5,478 nucleotides of DNA from Gammaproteobacteria bacterium (lineage in GTDB: Bacteria > Pseudomonadota > Gammaproteobacteria > Pseudomonadales > Azotimanducaceae). Both the position numbers and the translations under genes were made by a program. Positions 5,184 through 5,478 of the stretch are shown here, piece after piece. Position 1 is the first letter of the stretch. Each line of letters starts with the position of its first letter. Where the stretch lies: the NCBI GenBank assembly GCA_018667205.1, contig JABIVN010000350.1, positions 1 to 5,478 of the forward strand, written 5' to 3'. The notes beneath the pieces are model-generated. The model was given only the letters and a program-made list of their open reading frames with translations, searched no databases and had not been told where the DNA came from.

Positions 5184-5478
5184 ATGGGACCACTAAAGGG
5201 AAAACGTGTCATTGAACTTCAGGGCATTGGGCCTGGACCATTTTGCGGCATGATGCTGGCCGATATGGGCGCAGAGATTATTCGCATTGATCGGTCCGCT
5301 AACGTTGGACGTGCGGCAAACGTAAACGACATACTCGCCAGGGGCCGTAAGAGTATTGGGGTAGACCTTAAGAATGCAGACGGTGTAGAAACCGTATTGA
5401 AACTCATCGAGTCCGCTGACGTGGTGATTGAAGGTTTTAGACCCGGCGTTATGGAACGATTGGGCCTTGGGCCCGATG
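5184..5478 (+). CDS. Alpha-methylacyl-CoA racemase / family III CoA-transferase (3' end missing)
   Basis: The first 98 residues are visible, starting at ATG with AAGGA 8 nt upstream; the frame is open to the right edge. MGPLKGKRVIELQGIGPGPF (residues 1-20) is the signature start of the AMACR branch of the CaiB/BaiF family. It is followed by MMLADMGAEIIRIDR (23-37), the start of the CoA-binding Rossmann-like fold, RGRKSIGVDLKNADG (53-67) and VIEGFRPGVMERLGLGP (81-97), where Arg86 is in the conserved GFRPG motif. AMACR enzymes epimerise 2-methylacyl-CoA thioesters so that branched acyl chains can enter beta-oxidation. The GPGPF motif favours racemase over formyl- or carnitine-CoA transferase, but the catalytic His, Asp and Glu lie beyond the window. 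The enzyme would be cytoplasmic and probably has its own promoter in the 407-bp upstream region. Confidence 0.9.
   Translation, partial: MGPLKGKRVIELQGIGPGPFCGMMLADMGAEIIRIDRSANVGRAANVNDILARGRKSIGVDLKNADGVETVLKLIESADVVIEGFRPGVMERLGLGPD

Overview
The window is a stretch of bacterial chromosome of roughly balanced base composition (judged by eye) with every recognisable gene on the + strand. The gene set (a type I sulfatase, a nucleoside-hydrolase-family protein, a PhyH-type dioxygenase and a family III CoA-transferase/racemase) resembles accessory catabolic regions of heterotrophic, often marine, Proteobacteria. A gammaproteobacterium is my guess. No rRNA, tRNA, phage or transposon sequence is visible, so taxonomy rests on gene content alone.

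Layout. (1) Positions 1-1071 hold the 3' part of a gene, open through the left edge, encoding an acetolactate-decarboxylase-like domain followed by a C-terminal CARDB-like beta-sandwich. The zinc-binding H-x-H-x10-H pattern is intact, but some other catalytic positions look changed. (2) Positions 1072-1483 are non-coding, with an 8-bp hairpin, a 12-bp tandem repeat and a plausible sigma70-type promoter. (3) Positions 1484-4776 carry three co-directional genes: a nucleoside-hydrolase-family protein (GTG start), a sulfatase (TTG start, 6 nt downstream and in the same frame) and, after an 80-nt gap with two small hairpins, a PhyH-family Fe(II)/2-oxoglutarate dioxygenase. (4) Positions 4777-5183 are a second non-coding region with several inverted repeats, a 14-bp triplication, an operator-like palindrome and a 9-bp direct repeat just before the next gene. 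(5) Positions 5184-5478 are the start of an alpha-methylacyl-CoA racemase / family III CoA-transferase gene that runs off the right edge.

How the genes may work together. The central trio looks like one transcription unit. None of its proteins has a visible signal peptide, so I infer cytoplasmic processing of a small imported substrate carrying a sulfate ester and perhaps an N-glycosidic bond, with the dioxygenase hydroxylating the aglycone or product. The substrate cannot be read from the sequence. The racemase-like gene has its own upstream region and may be a separate unit, although PhyH and AMACR families do meet in branched-chain acyl-CoA metabolism. The most unusual items are the decarboxylase-CARDB fusion and the hydrolase-sulfatase-dioxygenase trio.
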